A stretch of DNA of 64,000 bases from Algoriphagus antarcticus. Lineage in GTDB: Bacteria > Bacteroidota > Bacteroidia > Cytophagales > Cyclobacteriaceae. Made by a program: the position numbers and the translations under genes. Shown one piece after another: positions 52,312-60,074 of the stretch (the stretch's first letter is position 1; the number at the start of each line of letters is the position of its first letter). The notes below the pieces were generated by a model. It ran no database searches and was not told the origin of the DNA. It saw only the letters and a list, made by a program, of their open reading frames with translations. Location: NCBI RefSeq assembly GCF_002150685.1, contig NZ_MSSW01000003.1, forward strand, positions 124,001 through 188,000, written 5' to 3'.

Positions 52312-53307
52312 TTATAATACTAACTCTACAAAAATCGGAAAATGATCAGATCCGATTTTTGGAAGTCGCTCCAGTTTTTGCAGTTGGAATTCTTTGGTTA
52401 CAAAAATGTGGTCTAAAGGCCAGCGCATAAGAATATTTGTTGCATCGTAGCTATTGTAAAAGCCTCGACCTATTCTGACATCAAAGAGTAAATTTTCAGT
52501 GCCCGTCGACCGATCTACATGTGACCAGACTACTTCATTCAGATCACCAATCACAAGGGTAGGATTGGTTCGTCCTTTAATTTTTTCTCCCAGAATTAGC
52601 AAAGCGACTTCTTTCTGACCTTCATTATCAGGGAGATTTTTATAATGTGTAGGTGGGACAGGGTGGAGGCAATCCAAATTTATTTCCGTAGTCTGATTGA
52701 GCATAATGGAACTTTCAAATGAAGGTACATTTTCGTTATTGATGTAATTCACCTCTTTTTTTCGGAAGGGGAATTTACTGAACAAGACCATTCCATAAGC
52801 CTTTTCATTGACCGCTTCTTGAATGTATGGGTAGTCTTTTTTCAATCCACTCAATGCTTCATTCCACCTTTCGTTGACCTCCATTGCAAGTACCAAGTCC
52901 GGACTTTTGCGTGAAATCAAGTCTATCAATGCTTCTGAGTTGGTATTGGACATTTGTACATTGATCAGAAGAACGCTAATCGAATTATCCGGATTTTCGG
53001 AATCTGTTGCTGTAGGCACTGCGACATTGACCAGGCTTGTGTAATTGACCAAATAGCTACCATTTATGTATAATCCCAGCACCAGCCCAGCCAAAACCAA
53101 ATAATTAAACCAAAACCATTTTTTTATTAGCAGCAGTAAAAGGATCAAACTGATTAGCGAGACGAGGAAGAATTGAATTCGCAAAAAATCAAGCATTTTT
53201 AGGTATCGAATCTCTACATTTCTCAATTCCGACAGAATTGCAAGAATCGCTAAGAATAGGATAAATACCTGTAGGACAATCAAAAAATAATTTTTGAAAC
53301 TTTTCAT
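52312..53307 (-). CDS. Membrane-anchored endonuclease/exonuclease/phosphatase-family protein (paralogue)
   Basis: A 331-residue paralogue of the protein at 48012-49088. Three N-terminal hydrophobic helices are followed by the EEP domain with GDLNEVVWS, RIGRGFYNSYDA, PLDHIFVTKEFQL and GSDHFPIF. GDLNE replaces the GDLND of the paralogue. There is no acidic tail. Its ATG overlaps the stop of the DUF421 gene (53304-53307), so the two are translationally coupled. A membrane phosphodiesterase or phosphatase acting at the cytoplasmic or periplasmic face is plausible. Confidence 0.88.
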   Translation of the reverse strand: MKSFKNYFLIVLQVFILFLAILAILSELRNVEIRYLKMLDFLRIQFFLVSLISLILLLLLIKKWFWFNYLVLAGLVLGLYINGSYLVNYTSLVNVAVPTATDSENPDNSISVLLINVQMSNTNSEALIDLISRKSPDLVLAMEVNERWNEALSGLKKDYPYIQEAVNEKAYGMVLFSKFPFRKKEVNYINNENVPSFESSIMLNQTTEINLDCLHPVPPTHYKNLPDNEGQKEVALLILGEKIKGRTNPTLVIGDLNEVVWSHVDRSTGTENLLFDVRIGRGFYNSYDATNILMRWPLDHIFVTKEFQLQKLERLPKIGSDHFPIFVELVL

Positions 53308-53834
53308 GGTTTTCTCCTTACCCCTGAGAGCAAGCTTTTGTCAAATTTTTCATTTTGTTTGCCATCTCCTGCATGCAAGACGGAGATATCTCCAGTGGAC
53401 TCTAGAACTACCGCAAGGACTTGATCAAAATTGAGGACATTTGCTTCTCGCAATTTGGAAATCAGTTGTTCCTTTTCAATCCTGGCGTATTTGAGATTTT
53501 GATCTAAAATTTTGTTGCCATCCATCAGGAGCAATGGGGCATTGGAGATCAGCTTGCTCAGAAACGGGAATTTTCGCTGCAAATGTGAAAACGTAAAAGT
53601 CAATAGCAACAATCCAAAGATGGCTATAAATCCATGAGCCAGAGAAGTAGATGAGGTGAGAGTCGAAGAAATGATACTTCCGATTGCTATGGTAAAAGCA
53701 AAATCATAAGCTGTGAATTTGGCAAAAGACCTCAGGCCTATTAAGCGGGTTAATATTATGATGACAAAAAATACAATCACACACCCAATCAGGGTCTGTA
53801 ACAGCGGGTCTTCGGGTGAATAAATCCAGTTCAT
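53304..53834 (-). CDS. DUF421 (YetF-like) membrane protein
   Basis: A 176-residue protein of the DUF421 family. Three N-terminal hydrophobic helices carry the family motif RLIGLRSFAKFTAYDFAFTIAIGSIISS (cited as RLIGLRSFAKFTAYD). After the membrane part comes a cytoplasmic alpha/beta domain with LLMDGNKILDQNLKYARI and FDQVLAVVLESTGDISVL. DUF421 proteins are linked to membrane and spore physiology in other bacteria, but the activity is unknown. It is the first gene of a pair with the EEP protein. Confidence 0.88.
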   Translation of the reverse strand: MNWIYSPEDPLLQTLIGCVIVFFVIIILTRLIGLRSFAKFTAYDFAFTIAIGSIISSTLTSSTSLAHGFIAIFGLLLLTFTFSHLQRKFPFLSKLISNAPLLLMDGNKILDQNLKYARIEKEQLISKLREANVLNFDQVLAVVLESTGDISVLHAGDGKQNEKFDKSLLSGVRRKP

Positions 53835-54256
53835 ACTATTATTGTTTTGTTGACGAGATGAGAATACCCTTTAAAATACTAAAAATTGTTCCAGTATGTT
53901 GAATGAATCTCAGATACAAGACCCATTCCTGTGCGAAGTGCTTGATGATTCCCTTCTACAATTCAATTATTTCCCAAAAGATTCGCGTCTTTTTGTAGCC
54001 CTTCTAATCTGGAATTAAGGACATAGATTCAAGCGTTGGTACTCCTGAGAATTCAGATTGGGCCATTTGATTAGGTGAATATCTGCAATCCTGCCAGTAG
54101 CGTGATTTTCTTAGATCAACAGGTTAATGGCCACTCCACTAGATGCAGGCGGTTTAAAATAGGATCTGACGGAATCATTTTGCATTACAAGTGTCTAGCA
54201 ATTTGCATAGCAATCCAAACATATAATGAATTTGCGGATTGACCGTGCAAGTAATT
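53835..54256. other. Intergenic region, nothing recognised
   Basis: 422 nt on both strands without a gene remnant I can name. A TGCCAGTAG word resembles the ends of the dispersed repeats, but no full copy is present. Confidence 0.4.
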
Positions 54257-55669
54257 TCAAACAGTTTCTCCAGCTATAGTTGAGTTAACTATATTACTCT
54301 TTGTGAAATATTTGATGACGACGCTACAAAGTCCCAAGATTGCTCCGATAATTAAACCGTAACCTAAGTCGGGTTGTAATGCAGACATTTTTAATAGCGG
54401 GATATTGGCAAAATAGGGCACCACCACTAACCACATGATTGCTAAAAAAATATTTAGTATAAGCTGAAATAACATTTTAAACTTCATGGAAAACCTTATT
54501 GGAAACTGTTGCTTACTCCACCTCTTCGTCTTTATTACCAAATCAACCGCACTCCAAATGAGAATAGCTAATATCAAGTATCTGAAATATATTTCGTAGG
54601 GAATATACCGGATTTCTTCCTGATGATTTAGGCGTCTGATAATTCCGTCCATTAGGTTTCGAACAGCATAAAAACTATTGATGTTTGTCAGGATAACTAT
54701 TCCATAGTTCTCATTTGGCAAAATATTGATAGCGCTGCTGAAATTTTTGCTTAAACCTGTATGCCTGATAGAATGCAGACCATTCCAATCTCCGATCGAG
54801 AAACCCATTCCGTAGCGGTTGGAAAAGGGTGTATGCATCTGAACGAGAAGAGTCTTGTCGATAACTGTGTCGTTTTTGGTTTTGCCATTAGTTAACAATA
54901 CCCGCAAAAATTTGCTCATGTCTTCCGCATTGGAAGCTATATCTCCCGCTGCAATACCGTTGTTATTGTAAGTGAACGAACGTTCTATAGGAAAGCCGAA
55001 TAAGTATTGATACCCGTGTTTAAGTCCGGCTTGTTTCGTTTCCTCATAAGATGCAAATGAATTTTGCATACCTAAAGGTGTAAAGATGTATTTCTTCACG
55101 TACTCTCCGTACTGCAAACCGCTTACCTTTTGGATGAGTTGACCTAAAATCTGGTAGTTTAAATTACTATAGATGTGGGTTTTACCAATGGCTGTTTCAT
55201 CAATATTCAAAGACTGGAGATAAATTTTGTATTCTCTTTCTATATCAGTCTGTATCTGACTTTTTGGGGTGAAAAAACCAGCACTTTTAGGTAACCCACT
55301 CGTTTGGTTTAATAAATGACGTACGGTAATTTTTTCCGATACGGTTTTGTTCCTGAGTTCAAACCAAGGCAAATAATGAATTACCGGAGTGTCAATCTCC
55401 AAAGCTCCTTTTCCATAAAGTTGCATGAGAGCCATGGCAGTAAAGGATTTGCTGATAGAACCTATCAGATAATTTCCTTGGCTTTTGTCCTTGCCGTATT
55501 CTCTTTGAAATAGTATACTGTCCTTATTGACGATCGCAATCGATACATTTGGAATATTCCAACTCTGCATCTCCTGCTCAATAAAATCAGTTGCATTTTT
55601 AAAATTACTTTGTCCAAAAGATTGTTGACCAGCTAACAAACAATATAAAATGAGTAGGTGTTTTTTCAT
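54257..55669 (-). CDS. Serine hydrolase (class C beta-lactamase-like) with C-terminal membrane helices
   Basis: A 470-residue protein with a signal peptide (residues 1-19, SFGQS). Residues about 25-350 form a beta-lactamase/penicillin-binding fold: nucleophile S-I-S-K (GSISKSFTA), Y-S-N (HIYSNLNYQI) and an HTGLSK in the KTG position. Four hydrophobic helices (about 355-460) end the protein, anchoring it in the membrane. Such anchored serine hydrolases are usually peptidases or esterases. Monocistronic. Confidence 0.85.
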   Translation of the reverse strand: MKKHLLILYCLLAGQQSFGQSNFKNATDFIEQEMQSWNIPNVSIAIVNKDSILFQREYGKDKSQGNYLIGSISKSFTAMALMQLYGKGALEIDTPVIHYLPWFELRNKTVSEKITVRHLLNQTSGLPKSAGFFTPKSQIQTDIEREYKIYLQSLNIDETAIGKTHIYSNLNYQILGQLIQKVSGLQYGEYVKKYIFTPLGMQNSFASYEETKQAGLKHGYQYLFGFPIERSFTYNNNGIAAGDIASNAEDMSKFLRVLLTNGKTKNDTVIDKTLLVQMHTPFSNRYGMGFSIGDWNGLHSIRHTGLSKNFSSAINILPNENYGIVILTNINSFYAVRNLMDGIIRRLNHQEEIRYIPYEIYFRYLILAILIWSAVDLVIKTKRWSKQQFPIRFSMKFKMLFQLILNIFLAIMWLVVVPYFANIPLLKMSALQPDLGYGLIIGAILGLCSVVIKYFTKSNIVNSTIAGETV

Positions 55670-56266
55670 ATAAGTTAGTCTTGAATTGCTGCAAAATTGG
55701 TGTTTTGCAATGGAGGTATTTTTTCACGGGAACCAAATGTTGAACGAGATAAAAACTTATGCAGTACCGTTTGAGCTTTCTGCTGTGCTGTGATTCTGTG
55801 CTTCGTCGGTTCGAACTGAAGCCGATTGAAGAACTGAAGCTGAAGTTAAATTCTTTTGCTGAAATTTATTCATTCAGCTTGAACTACAGCTGATAGCAAT
55901 AAAAAGATGAGGATAAATTCTTCCGCCTGCATACCAGAAAATTCATTGATGCACTAAACCTACGGTAGTTTCAAGAGCAATCCGAAGGCCGTAACTTTTA
56001 AATTAATTCTTAACCCCTTATTAATTTCTGCACCTATTCATATTCGAGCTGCTTTCCATATTCTTGCCTTTCTCGAAATAGTCAATCGCAGTCTGGTTGT
56101 TAGGAGCAAGAATCCCCACTTTTGGGAAGCTAAAGTGATCCGATCAAAAGTAATAAAGCAGTTGGTCTAGGATCTAGCGCTAAATAGTTATATCAATTTA
56201 CGATAATTAGGGAGAACGATATCAGGTGTTAAAATTAGATAGTCAAAATTATAAGCCTATATTTGT
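55670..56266. other. Intergenic region, no clear gene
   Basis: 597 nt. One minus-strand stretch at about 56010-56120 reads SFPKVGILAPNNQTAIDYF and is protein-like, but I could not assign it; it may be a remnant or chance. Nothing else recognised. Confidence 0.4.
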
Positions 56267-57394
56267 TCATCTTTTTCTATACTTATTATAATACTCAACA
56301 ATTTCTCCCATTAGGGTAGGCATCGGATCCTTTAAAATAAATTCGAAAAATGTATTATCAAAATATAAATCACTTTGATTTGCAATTCGCTTCAAAATTA
56401 TTTTCAAAGCAGGCCCAGTTCTTACAATAATTTTATTTTGAGTTTTTATGAAAGGAAGTTCTCTTTTTAAGCCTAATAGGCAAGACAAATTTGGGAAATT
56501 GACTCCTGCAAATATGGAGGCAGCTACACTTGCCCAATACCGTGGATTCATCTCAATTATTTTTATTTGGTTTATATCCTCATCATATCTTAAATCAATA
56601 TGAACAACTCCAGACCACTTAAATTTTTCTACTACTTTTTTTACATTGCTGAATACTTCGTCATTTTCTAAAAATTCTATTCCATAAGGCCAGGGATAAT
56701 CAGTTGAATATTTTATGCTTTTTTGAATTGTGTGAGCAAGAATTCTACCTTCAATACATATGACGCTACAATCAATGTCGTAACCTTTTATGTATGTCTG
56801 AAAAATGAAATCCTCAGAATGATCAAATTCACTATACCAACTTTGAAGTTTTTCAGCATTTTGAAATATCTCTATCCTTTTTCCTCCTGATCCATTTCGT
56901 GGCTTTATTATTATTGGAAAAGTGATGGTAGAAATAACTTTATCTAAACTACTAGTCGAGTTGAAAAGTATTGTTTTAGGATGAGATATATTATTTTCTT
57001 TGAGCCATAATGAGAGTAACCATTTATCATCAGCAATATCAAAAGAATTGACATCTGGGACAGGCGCTATAGCGATTAGATCTGAAAGTATCTCCTTGTA
57101 CTCAGCAACCAACCGTATGGTTTCTACATCTACTGGTAATAAAATATCTGCATTTGTCTTTTTTATAGCGTCTATTATCGCTGATAGTTGTGCTTCTTTA
57201 GTTTCCCCATTCGAATAATGTATAAATTTGGATGTGTAGCGCGAATACCGAACAGGTATATTATTATCTCTCGATAAAACAAAAATCTTAATGTTCTTTT
57301 CTTTTCCTAAACACCTTACAACTGATACAGAATTATTACCATGTCCATCAGGAATTAAGACGGAAAATGATCTGTTTTTTACGGATTTAATCAT
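56267..57394 (-). CDS. ATP-grasp ligase-like protein
   Basis: A 375-residue ATP-grasp enzyme. An N-terminal Rossmann-like segment (SFSVLIPDGHGNNSVSVVRCL) precedes the ATP-binding core: FPIIIKPRNGSGGKRIEIF, FQTYIKGYDIDCSVICIEG and IKIIEMNPRYWASVAAS, where the Glu and Asn bind magnesium. The group resembles carbamoyl-phosphate-synthase-like ATP-grasp ligases encoded near surface-glycan or amino-acid ligase genes. Substrates are unknown. Its AT-rich coding sequence stands out from most of the window and suggests horizontal acquisition. Confidence 0.85.
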   Translation of the reverse strand: MIKSVKNRSFSVLIPDGHGNNSVSVVRCLGKEKNIKIFVLSRDNNIPVRYSRYTSKFIHYSNGETKEAQLSAIIDAIKKTNADILLPVDVETIRLVAEYKEILSDLIAIAPVPDVNSFDIADDKWLLSLWLKENNISHPKTILFNSTSSLDKVISTITFPIIIKPRNGSGGKRIEIFQNAEKLQSWYSEFDHSEDFIFQTYIKGYDIDCSVICIEGRILAHTIQKSIKYSTDYPWPYGIEFLENDEVFSNVKKVVEKFKWSGVVHIDLRYDEDINQIKIIEMNPRYWASVAASIFAGVNFPNLSCLLGLKRELPFIKTQNKIIVRTGPALKIILKRIANQSDLYFDNTFFEFILKDPMPTLMGEIVEYYNKYRKR

Positions 57395-57521
57395 GAATAA
57401 AAATAATAATTATTTTTATGATATCAATAATTATTTTTTTTTGATCCAAAAATTTGAACAGCTCGAATGAACCTTTTTAAACACAAAATTCTGTTTCTCA
57501 TATGATTATGACAGTTTAAAC

Positions 57522-57734
57522 TTATTTTGATTTATTGTTAAGCACGATAATTAACCCATCTTTTATTTCATTATTAAAAAAAATTACTCCATATACCCCT
57601 CTATTAACCAGGGCTGCTCCGGCATAAAACCGCATCCCCATTTCTGTGGCCAGTGGATTGTCATGAAATCGCTTATCCTTTGTGGTATCAGGAATAATTA
57701 AAACGCCACCCTCTTCCAATATGGTGGACAGCAA
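57522..57734 (-). pseudogene. GAF-domain fragment
   Basis: A 70-codon ORF whose first 50 residues match the middle of a GAF domain as found in bacterial kinases: EEGGVLIIPDTTKDKRFHDNPL, then GMRFYAGAALVNR (cited as IIPDTTKDKRF and MRFYAGAALVNR). The conserved GTLCV continuation is missing; the tail (IKDGLIIVLNNKSK) is unrelated. No flanking kinase domains are present within the 58-kb zone, so this is a fragment of a lost sensor gene. Confidence 0.6.
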
Positions 57735-58027
57735 AATTTGCGCTCTTGCGGGTCTCCGGTTAAGCAGTTAGGAACAAAATACGAAGCGTTCATGAACATG
57801 ATTGAATGAAAACATCCCATTAATATAGTTCATTAAGCAATGGGCTGTTCCCAGACTTGAATAGGGAATACCCATATCCCTAAAATTTTTGGGATTGGTC
57901 ATGCCTACGGCAGATTAATGTGAGATTGTGCACGCTGTGGTCTACGCGCACTCACGCTACAAGGGTCGGAATAGGCCGTGACCAAAGCAAACGGCCACCT
58001 AATCTATTAGCGGTTCGTGCTTCTAAA
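57735..58027. other. Intergenic region, no gene recognised
   Basis: 293 nt. A GGCCGT...ACGGCC inverted word lies near 57978-58000. No coding remnant was recognised on either strand. Confidence 0.4.
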
Positions 58028-58540
58028 TTAATTTTTGTTAGCAGGTTTATGCGGTGAAATAATCTGATTAACAAGCGTAAGTTGAGCAGCTGTTATTTTC
58101 CATTTGTTATTTTTCTTCACAAAAACATCAGTCATCATTTTGTAATCTATATCACCTTTTTTATACTGTTGAAATGGCACATTAAAATCCTTGTCTGCAT
58201 ATAATGTTTCTTCAGTGTAAACAACAGGTATGTCAGGCGCAAGAAATCTGATATTTTTAACTTCAAACTTTAATGAAGTAGGGGACAAACAACAATCATT
58301 AAGCTGTTCAAAATGCTCAATGATATCACTCTTACTTTTCCAAACCTGACCTATAAAATTTATCAGTGTGGCATCATCTGTAAAGTAACTGCCGAAGGTC
58401 TCCCAATCATGCCTATTCCAAGCAGCTTCTTGATATTTTTCAACTGCTTTGATGCTTGTTTCGTCTGTTGCATTATTTTATGCAAAGAGCATCGTAGCAA
58501 ATAAAATCAATGTGCAAGTAAAAATGGGTGCTTACTTTTT
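58028..58540 (-). pseudogene. Secreted SnoaL-like protein interrupted by two stops
   Basis: A minus-strand frame gives LKK, a TAA (58532-58534), APIFTCTLILFATMLFA (a signal peptide), another TAA (58478-58480), then NNATDETSIKAVEKYQEAAW, NRHDWETFGSYFTDDATLINF and on through KITAAQLTLVNQI to the end. The mature part fits the SnoaL/SgcJ-like NTF2 fold, with the FTDDA and KWKITAAQL motifs in place. Both stops are in frame and sit where a residue is expected, so two nonsense changes have inactivated the gene. The 86-codon ORF from a TTG at 58288 is only its C-terminal half. Confidence 0.72.
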
Positions 58541-58959
58541 CAGGGATTAGGTTTTCCATGATTGCATCGGTATGGATGTGATAATTAATCTTTGCGAGCG
58601 TTCTTTGGAAGTCCCAGTTCAGTTTTAGACGGTTGTTTTCATGTTCTTTGAGGCGCTGGAATTCTTTATTGAGAATATACTTTGAACTCAGCACTGATCC
58701 ACATTCCGAACGCAAAAGCAATATCTAAATGTGCATATGTTCCTCCGTACCTACCTGCAGTTGCTTTTAAGCCTATGGCATTTGTTTTTTCGATCCATTC
58801 TGTGGTGCTTATTTTATAATTATTCAATCCAGCCTGACTTTTAATTATGGCGAATTCGCCATAATTAAAAGTGGGATTATTTACGGTTTCCCAGATTCCT
58901 AGAAATTCCACAGTATTTCGATTCCTTAGCCAATCTGATATGAAAAAACCACCTTCCAA
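58541..58959 (-). pseudogene. Frameshifted KilA-N-domain protein
   Basis: Two overlapping minus-strand ORFs together form one KilA-N domain. The first reads DWLRNRNTVEFLGIWETVNNP, then TEWIEKTNAIGLKATAGRYGG and AFAFGMWISAEFKVY; the second continues KEFQRLKEHENNRLKLNWDF, then NYHIHTDAIMENLIPEKV. The frame changes at about 58667-58676, where one extra base lies between KVY and KEFQRLK. The 5' end is missing, and the 3' end stops at the SnoaL remnant. KilA-N domains are DNA-binding and common in phages and mobile elements. Confidence 0.72.
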
Positions 58960-59061
58960 GGCATGTATAATATTTGGTGATTATAAATATTTCAAATTAT
59001 AATTCTTAAAAATCATAAATAAATCTGTAAATCCATCTACTTATTATATATTTTCCTGACC

Positions 59062-59079
59062 TGCTACGACGAAGTAGCA
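59062..59079. repeat. Short hairpin near the RAYT element
   Basis: Inverted repeat TGCTAC-GACGAA-GTAGCA on the left of the RAYT element. With the two hairpins below it is consistent with REP/BIME-type DNA. Confidence 0.4.
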
Positions 59080-59126
59080 ATATATAATTGGGGCAGATCT
59101 TTTGCCAAAGACAGAACTGGTAATAG

Positions 59127-59155
59127 CCCCGAATGCAGCGCAGCGATATTCGGGG
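59127..59155. repeat. Hairpin on the left of the RAYT element (REP-like)
   Basis: Perfect inverted repeat CCCCGAAT / ATTCGGGG with a 13-nt GC-rich loop. It lies just outside the left 23-bp inverted repeat of the transposase. Confidence 0.5.
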
Positions 59156-59180
59156 TAAAATAAGCACCTCAGTATATTAT

Positions 59181-59203
59181 GAGTGCCAAAGGCACGATCG
59201 GTA
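59181..59203 (+). repeat. Left terminal inverted repeat of the RAYT element
   Basis: Starts GAGTGCCAAAGGCAC and ends CGATCGGTA. Its reverse complement matches 59697-59719 at 22 of 23 positions. Confidence 0.6.
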
Positions 59204-59208
59204 TTTAC

Positions 59209-59690
59209 CTACCACCAATAATCCCACACATATTTCAGATCATATTCAGTTTCGTATTTCTCCAAAAATTTAATGTACTCCTCCTGAACTGTCATCGTAC
59301 GATGATGCTCTTGCTGGTTTTGAATGTATTTTTTGACAGTTTCCAGTTTTGATTGACTCACTGTGTACGCGCCATATCCTTTTTGCCAATGGAATTCCTT
59401 GGATCCAATTCTAGCCATTTTATATGAACTGGGGATTTTAATCTTTTGGATCATATCTACTATGGTTATTGTGTATTGTGCGCGGAAGCGTACATAGCCA
59501 ATGTATATGGTCTGGATTGGCGAAGATTTCTATGGTGTAAATACCAAGATCGGAAGCCAAAGAAACGATATAGTCCTGAAGAATTGGTTTTGTTTCATGG
59601 GTAATGAATGGTTTTCTATCCTTTGTGGAAAAAATAACATGGAGATATACTTTTGCAAGAGATTGTGGAATAGTCGAATAAGTTGAGATT
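59209..59690 (-). pseudogene. Frameshifted REP-associated tyrosine transposase (Y1/IS200-like)
   Basis: Two frames together encode a Y1 transposase. The first reads QSLAKVYLHVIFSTKDRKPF, ETKPILQDYIVSLASDLGIYT and EIFANPDHIHWLCTLPR, with the H-I-H of the HUH motif. The second begins MIQKIKIPSSYKMARIG and continues through HWQKGYGAYTVS, with the catalytic Tyr, to EEYIKFLEKYETEYDLKYVWD. The frame changes between about 59462 and 59482. No clear start codon precedes QSLAKVY. Flanking inverted repeats and hairpins mark this as a RAYT, whose REP sequences are mobilised by such enzymes. Confidence 0.75.
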
Positions 59691-59696
59691 GTTCAG

Positions 59697-59719
59697 TACC
59701 GATCGCGCCTTTGGCACTC
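59697..59719 (-). repeat. Right terminal inverted repeat of the RAYT element
   Basis: TACCGATCGCGCC then TTTGGCACTC, the inverted partner of 59181-59203 with a single C/T difference. Confidence 0.6.
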
Positions 59720-59745
59720 TATAAGATAACAGATATGTTTTAAAC

Positions 59746-59790
59746 CCAGAATTGCATTCTGGTCTTTTTACTGGCCTTGCCTTTGGCAAG
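59746..59790. repeat. Hairpins on the right of the RAYT element (REP-like)
   Basis: Two short inverted repeats: CCAGAAT-TGC-ATTCTGG at 59746-59762 and CCTTGCC-TTT-GGCAAGG at about 59774-59790, in keeping with REP/BIME-type flanks. Confidence 0.5.
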
Positions 59791-60074
59791 GGTTCGGTAA
59801 TCTCAGGAAGCTTCATTAAGCAAAAGGAATAATTAGATATCGCCTCAATTTCCTCTGCTTATCCTACGGGAGGCAGGCTTCGCAATTGAGAGCTATCGAT
59901 TAGCTGAATGGTCTCGATAAATTCCTAAAGATTGCAGCATCTATTAAATTTTGTAAATAAAAATAACTTGAAATTTCATTCTGAAAAACCACAATGAATC
60001 TGCAAACCCTGTCAAATCCTTTTTCTATATTTTCTAAATTTTCCGCCCTCGCCTCCAATAGCTATCTGATGACA

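Noticed and set aside
58028..58288. Independent 86-residue gene starting at TTG
   Set aside because: The same frame continues upstream through a SnoaL-like N-terminal half and signal peptide, so this is the C-terminal half of a disrupted gene.
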